DNA of 64,000 bases from Elymus sibiricus (lineage: Eukaryota; Streptophyta; Magnoliopsida; Poales; Poaceae): NCBI GenBank assembly GCA_039707655.1, contig CM077665.1, positions 308,140,486-308,204,485 on the forward strand, in the 5' to 3' direction. Both the position numbers and the translations under genes were made by a program. The notes below the pieces were generated by a model. It was given only the letters and a program-made list of their open reading frames with translations, had not been told where the DNA came from and searched no databases. Positions 58,594 through 64,000 of the stretch are shown piece after piece; positions within the stretch are counted from its first letter, which is position 1; the number at the start of each line of letters is the position of its first letter.

Positions 58594-61468
58594 TATGCTA
58601 GATCTAAGTATGTTAGACTTAGATGTGATTTTTCATATACTACATGATGCTCTCTTCGTGTTTCGATTGCTATCTTTCATGTGAGCATCACTAAAATTAT
58701 CGATGCCTAGCTTAATGGCTTTAAAGAAAAGCGCTTGTTGGGAGGCAACCCAATTTTATTTTTGTTCTTGCTTTTTAGGTCCTGTTTTGCAATAAATATT
58801 TCATCTAGCCTCTGGTTAGATGTGGTTTTGTGTTTTAATTAGTGTTTGTGCTAAGTAAGACCTTTGGGACAGCCTACGGTGATAGTTGATTTGATCTTGC
58901 TGAAAAACAGAAACTTTTGCGCTCACGAAAACAATTCTCATTTTTAGCTGGATAGTGATTTTTAGTTGATTCTTTTTGAAGAAGTTTAATAGAAAAATTA
59001 TATAGGACTTCCTAATTTTCCAGGATTTTTAGAGTTACAGAAGTATTCGAAATATCCAGATTGCTACAGACTGTTCTGTTTTTGACAGATTCTGTTTTTC
59101 GCGTGTTGTTTGCTTATTTTGATGCATCTATGGCTAGTATCGGGGGATATGAACCATGGAAAAGTTGGAATACAGTAGATATTACACCAATATAAATAAA
59201 TAATGAGTTCACAATAGTACCAAAAGTGGTGATTTATTTTCTTATACTAACGGAGCTTACGAGATTTTCTGTTGAGTTTTGTGTTGTGAAGTTTTCAAGT
59301 TTTGGGTAAGGATTTGATGGACTATGGAATAAGGAGTGGAAAGAGACTAAGCTTGGGGATGCCCAAGGCACCCCAAGGTAATATTCAAGGATGTCAAAAA
59401 GCCTAAGCTTGGGGATTCCCCGGGAAGGCATCCCCTCTTTCGTCTTCGTCTATCGGTAACTTTACTTGAGGCTATATTTTTATTCACCACATGATATGTG
59501 TTTTGCTTGGAGCGTCTTGTATGATTTCAGTCTTTGATTTTTAGTTTGCCACAATCATCCTTGCTGTACACACCTTTTGGGAGAGACACGCATGAATTGT
59601 GATTTATTAGAATACTCTATGTGCTTCACTTATATCTTTTGAGCTAGGCAAAATTGCTCTAGTGCTTCACTTATATCTTTTTCCAGCACGGCGGTGGTTT
59701 TATTTTATAGAAATTGATGAACTCTCGTACTTCACTTATATTATTTTGAGAGTCTTTAGAACAGCATGGTAATTTGCTTTGGTTATAAAATTAGTCCTAA
59801 TATGATAGGCATCCAAGAGGGATATAATAAAAACTTTCATATAAAGTGCATTGAATACTATGAGAAGTTTGATTCCTTATGATTGTTTTGAGATATGAAG
59901 ATGGTGATATTAGAGTAATGCTAGTAAGTAGTTGTGAATTTTATAAATACTTGTGTTAAGGTTTGTGAGTCCTGTAGCATGCACGTATGGTGAACCGTTA
60001 TGTGATGAAGTCGGAGCATGATTTATTTATTGATTGTCTTCCTTATGAGTGGCGGTCAGGGACGAGCGATGGTCTTTTCCTACCAATCTATCCCCCTAGG
60101 AGCATGCGTGTAGTACTTTGTTTCGATGACTAATAGATTTTTGCAATAAGTATGTGAGTTCTTTATGACTAATGTTGAGTCCATGGATTATACACACTCT
60201 CACCTTTCCGCCATTGCTAGCCTCTCTAGTACCGCGCAACTTTCGCCGGTACCATAAACCCAGCACATATCTTTCCTCAAAACAGCCACCATACCTACCT
60301 ATTATGGCATTTCCATAGCCATTCCGAGATATATTGCCATGCAACTTTCCACCGTTCCGTTTATTATGACATACATCATCATTGTCATATTGCTTTGCAT
60401 GATCATGTAGTTGACATCATATTCGTGGCAAAGCCACCGTTCATCATTTTTTATACATGTTGCTCTTGATTCATTGCACATCCGGTACACCTCCGGAGGC
60501 ATTCACATAGAGTCATATTTTGTTCTAAGTATCGATTTTTAATTTTTGAGTTGTAAGTAAATAAAAGTGTGATGATCTTCATTATTAGAGCATTGTCCCA
60601 AGTGAGGAAAGGATGATGGAGACTATGATTCCCCCACAATTCAGGATGAGACTCCGGACAAAAAATAATAATAAAATAATAATAAAAGAGGCCAAAAAAA
60701 TGAGAAAAGGCCCAACAAAAAAAAGAAAAAAAATGAGAGAAAAAGAGAGAAGGGACAATGTTACTATCCTTTTTGCCACACTTGTGCTTCAAAGTAGCAC
60801 CATGGTCTTCATGATAGAGAGTCTCCTATGATATCACTTTCATATACTAGTGGGAATTTTTCATTATAGAACTTGGCTTGTATATTCCAATGATGGGCTT
60901 CCTCAAAATTGCCCTAGGTCTTCGTGAGCAAGCGAGTTGGATGCACACCCACTTAGTTTCTTTTTGAGCTTTCATAAACTTATAGCTCTAGTGCATCCGT
61001 TACATGGCAATCCCTACTCACTCACATTGATATCTATTAATGGGCATCTCCATAGCCCGTTGATACGCCTAGTTGATGTGAGACTATCTCCTTCTTTTTT
61101 TGTCTTATCCACAACCACCGTCTATTCCACCTATAGTGCTATGCCCATGGCTCACGCTCATGTATTGCGTGAAAGTTGAAAAAGTTTGAGAACATCAAAA
61201 GTATGAAACAATTGCTTGGCTTGTCGTCAGGGTTGTGCATGATTTGAATATTTTATGTGATGAAGATGGAGCGTAGCCAGACTATATGATTTTGTAGGGA
61301 TAAGCTTTCTTTGGCCATGTTATTTTAAGAAGACATAATTATTTTGGTATTATGCTTGAAGTATTATTGTTTTTATGTCAATATTAAACTTTTGTTTTGA
61401 ATCTTACGGATCGAACATTCATGCCACAATAAAGAGAATTACATGGATAAATATGTTAGGTAGCGTTC
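58594..61468. other. Retro2 internal, no gene seen
   Basis: Long non-coding interior, collinear with Retro1 at 33300-34600 and 40009-41560. It contains AAGCTTGGGGATGC-type motifs at 59349 and 59405. No pol domain in any frame. Confidence 0.7.
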
Positions 61469-63050
61469 TGATACGTCTCCAACGTATCTATAATTTATGA
61501 AGTATTCATGCCATGTTTACAACAATTTTATATGGTTTTGGTATGATTTGCATGGAACTAACCCGGACTGACGTTGTTTTCAGCAGAACTACCGTGGTGT
61601 TGTTTTTTGTGCAAAAATGAAATTTCTCCAAATGAGCTGAAACTTTTTGACGATTTTTTTTTGAACAAAAGAGACCCCCGAAGCTTCGTGGGAGGGCTAG
61701 AAGAGCCACGAGGAGGGCACAACCCACCAGGGCGCGCCTGGTGGGCCTGGCTTGCCCCGGTGGGTTGTGCTCACCTCGAGGCCCATCTTAGCGTGAAACC
61801 AATGCCAAAAAATCCTATAAATAGAGAAACCATCAGGGCTTAACCTAGATCAGAAGTTCCGCCGCCGCAAGGCTCTGTAGCCACCGAAAACCAATCTAGA
61901 CCCCGTTCCGGCACCCTGCCGGAGGGGGGAATCATCTCCGGTGGCCATCTTCATCATCCCGGCGGCCACCACGATGAGGAGGGAGTAATCCACCCTCGGG
62001 GCTGAGGGTTTGTACCAGTAGCTATGTGTTTAATCTCCCTCTCTCGTGTTCTTGAGATGTCACGATCTTGATGTATCGCGGGCTTTGTTAATATAGTCGG
62101 ATCATATGGTGTTTTCCCCTCTCAATCTTGTTGTGATGAATTGAGTTTTTCCCTTTGAGATTTCGTTGTTATCGGATTGAATACTTTTATGGATTTGAGA
62201 ACACTTGATATATGTCTTGCAATTGAGTACTCGTGGTGACAATGGGGTATCATATTGATTCACTTGATATATGTTTTGGCACTCAACTCGCGGATTCCCG
62301 AGGTGACATTGGGGTAATCTATGCATAGGGGTTGATGCACGTTCTTGTCTTTGTTTCTCCGGTAGAAATCTTGGGGCACTCTTTGAAGTTCTTTGTGTTG
62401 GATTGAGTATTATGAATATGAATTTGCTTTGGTGTTATTTTAGTACGAACTCTAGGATAGATCGAACGGAAAGAATAGCTTTGTGTTATTTTTGTACGAA
62501 CTCTTGAATAGATCGAACGGAAAGAATAGCTTTGAGGTGGTTTCGTACCCTACAAACAATTTATTCTTATGTTCTCCGCTAGATAGGAACTTTGGAGTGA
62601 TTCTTCATCGCACGTTGAGGGATGGGTATATGATCCAATTATATTAGCATTGTTGGGAGATTGCACTAGCGAAAGTATGGACCCTAGGCCTCATTTTCAA
62701 GCATTGCAATACCGTTTTTGTGCCCGTTTACTATTTGCTACCTTGCTGTTTTTATTTATTCAGATTATAAAAATATATTTCTACCATCAATATTACACTT
62801 TTATCACCATCTCTTCGCCGAACTAGTGCACCTATACAATTTGCCATTGTATTGGGTGTGTTGGGGACACAAGAGATTTCTTGTATTTGGTTGCAGGGTC
62901 GTTTGAGAGAGACCATCTTCATCCTACGCCTCCCACGGATTGATAAACCTTGGGTCATCTACTTGAGGGCAAATTGCTACTGTCCTACAAAACTCTGTGC
63001 TTGGAGGACCAACACGAGTCTACAAGAATAAAGTCGCGTAGTAGACATCA
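61469..63050 (+). mobile_element. Solo LTR in Retro2
   Basis: A 1582-bp LTR beginning TGATACGTCTCC and ending GTAGTAGACATCA, with target duplication CGTTC on both sides (61464-61468 and 63051-63055). No internal region, so it arose by LTR-LTR recombination. Sequence after the first 35 bp differs from Retro1/Retro2, so it is another family; it resembles what I remember of Sabrina-type LTRs. Confidence 0.9.
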
Positions 63051-63108
63051 CGTTCCACATCAAAAATTCTGTTTTTATCATTTACCTACTCGAGGACGAG
63101 TAGGAATT

Positions 63109-63123
63109 AAGCTTGGGGATGCT
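63109..63123 (+). other. Retro2 plus-strand priming tract
   Basis: AAGCTTGGGGATGCT directly before the 3' LTR at 63124; the same sequence precedes the Retro1 3' LTR at 41554-41568. Position indicates the polypurine-type priming site, though only the GGGGA core is purine-only. Confidence 0.6.
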
Positions 63124-63449
63124 TGATACGTCTCCAACGTATCTATAATTTTTGATTATTCCATGCTATTATATTATCTGTTTTGGATGTTCTATATGCA
63201 TTAAAATGCTATTTTATATGATTTTTGGGACTAACCTATTAACCTAGAGCCCAGTGCCAGTTTCTGTTTTTTCCTTCTTTTAGAGTTTCGCAGAAAAGGA
63301 ATACCAAACGGAGTCCAAACGGAATAAAACTTTCGCGATGATTTTTCTTGGACCAGAAGACACCTAGGAGACTTGGAGTGCAAGTCAGAAGAGCCACGAG
63401 GCGGCCACAAGGGTGGAGGGCGCGCCCAGGGGGGTAGGGCGCGCCCCCC
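63124..63449 (+). repeat. Retro2 3' LTR, truncated
   Basis: First 326 bp of the LTR, cut by Retro4 within a GCGCGCCCCCC tract. Confidence 0.85.
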
Positions 63450-64000
63450 TGTCGGTGCAACAAACCCTGGGTCCGTTGCCCAGACTGTGCACAGGCACAA
63501 GAACAAGATTGAAGCGCCAGCTTAAGTCAGAGTACAAGGAACCAAGAGATTTGAAGAACAACATGCAGTTCAGAGGGACCAAGACCAAGCCAGAGGAGCA
63601 ATATATCGGCAAGAGAAGGTCCCCCCCCTTTGCCGAGCAGGCGAGCCCAACAAGGGGCGAGGCCACCACCAGAAACAGGCAACCAAGGCACCCCGGCAAG
63701 GTCTGCCGGGGCTCGCGGTGGCAGAACCACCCCACCAACCACTCAAGCATGACCCACGTCGTCAATCAGTGCGGTGTCAAGCCGCAAGGTGATTAAGTGG
63801 CAGCCATTCGCCACATGGCAGCCATTTCCTACAGAAGAAACCCATAGATGACACCCGTCCTGTGACGTGTCAAGAGAACAGGCGCGGAGCTGGCAAGATA
63901 GCCTGGCAAGCCTTGCCGGGCAACCAGTGATGTCACACTAAGATGTGCATTTAATGCACCCTGTCAGCCCGCAGAGTTAGGTATGATAGCACTGTTTGCT
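63450..64000 (+). mobile_element. Retro4, LTR start, leaves window
   Basis: TGTCGGTGCAACAAACC at 63450 exactly where the Retro2 3' LTR stops matching its 5' copy. The following GC-rich sequence has LTR texture; the other end is outside. It is not similar to the Retro3 LTR beyond the first six bases. Confidence 0.7.

Larger units (their letters stand above)
48623..63449 (+). mobile_element. Retro2, non-autonomous LTR retrotransposon
   Basis: The 5' LTR starts TGATACGTCTCC at 48623 and is split by Retro3; it resumes at 56823. The primer-binding site is TGGCGCCGTTGCCGGGGA at 57639-57656, so the LTR is about 1.58 kb without the insert. The 3' LTR starts at 63124 after AAGCTTGGGGATGCT and is broken at 63449 by Retro4. 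The internal region encodes one 242-residue ORF and no gag, protease, RT or integrase. It holds a solo LTR. The 326 comparable LTR bases differ at 7 positions (about 2 percent). Confidence 0.85.

Noticed and set aside
1..64000. tRNA or rRNA genes
   Set aside because: No cloverleaf with A and B box sequences or rRNA-like block was recognised by reading; the tRNA-complementary sites at 50287 and 57639 are retroelement primer sites, not tRNA genes. A tRNAscan run would settle this.

Overview
This is nuclear DNA from a grass, most probably the wheat/barley tribe (Triticeae: Triticum, Aegilops or Hordeum). The evidence is short GC-rich gene islands with CCGCC-rich coding sequence, Stowaway-type MITEs, CACTA transposons with grass-type terminal repeats, and stacked LTR retrotransposons whose LTRs begin TGATACGTCTCC or TGTCGG. 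All family calls are from memory of motifs; no database search was run. Divergences and substitution counts were made by eye.

Bases 1-14100 are the gene-bearing part. They hold a decayed coiled-coil gene with its own TATA box (1767-2502, minus), a complete two-exon SINA-like E3 ubiquitin ligase gene (3700-4621, minus) with a foldback MITE just upstream, a tandem pair of intact 180-residue genes of unknown function (6817-7359 and 8309-8851, plus) sharing promoter and 3' flank, a weak promoter/first-exon candidate (10604-10956), a 79-bp tandem repeat (12619-12895), and a frameshifted 3'-5' exonuclease-like pseudogene (13340-14058).

Bases 14690-22262 hold two related CACTA 3' halves in the same orientation, each ending in the terminus TTTTTTTGTAGTG and each rich in internal tandem repeats.

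From about 25300 to the right edge the window is a stack of nested insertions that never closes. CACTA-1 (right end in subterminal repeats, cut at 29182) is interrupted by Retro1 (29183 on). Retro1 carries CACTA-3 (30299 to about 33280) and CACTA-4 (34604-40008, 3-bp target duplication GTT), and its 3' LTR is interrupted at 41956 by CACTA-2. CACTA-2 is interrupted at 48623 by Retro2. Retro2 carries Retro3 in its 5' LTR (49397-56817, duplication GATAT) and a solo LTR (61469-63050, duplication CGTTC), and its 3' LTR is interrupted at 63450 by Retro4, which leaves the window.

No element shows a reverse transcriptase, integrase or DDE transposase gene, so all appear non-autonomous. They carry accessory genes only: a TNP1/Ulp1-like gene in CACTA-4, a repeated-exon gene in CACTA-1 and CACTA-2, an antisense 'putative gypsy-type transposon' (PF04195-like) gene plus a gag-like leader ORF in Retro3, and a 242-residue orphan ORF in Retro2. 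Five in-frame stops in the CACTA-4 and Retro3 genes are all TAG. The likely functional host genes are the SINA-like gene and the 180-residue pair.
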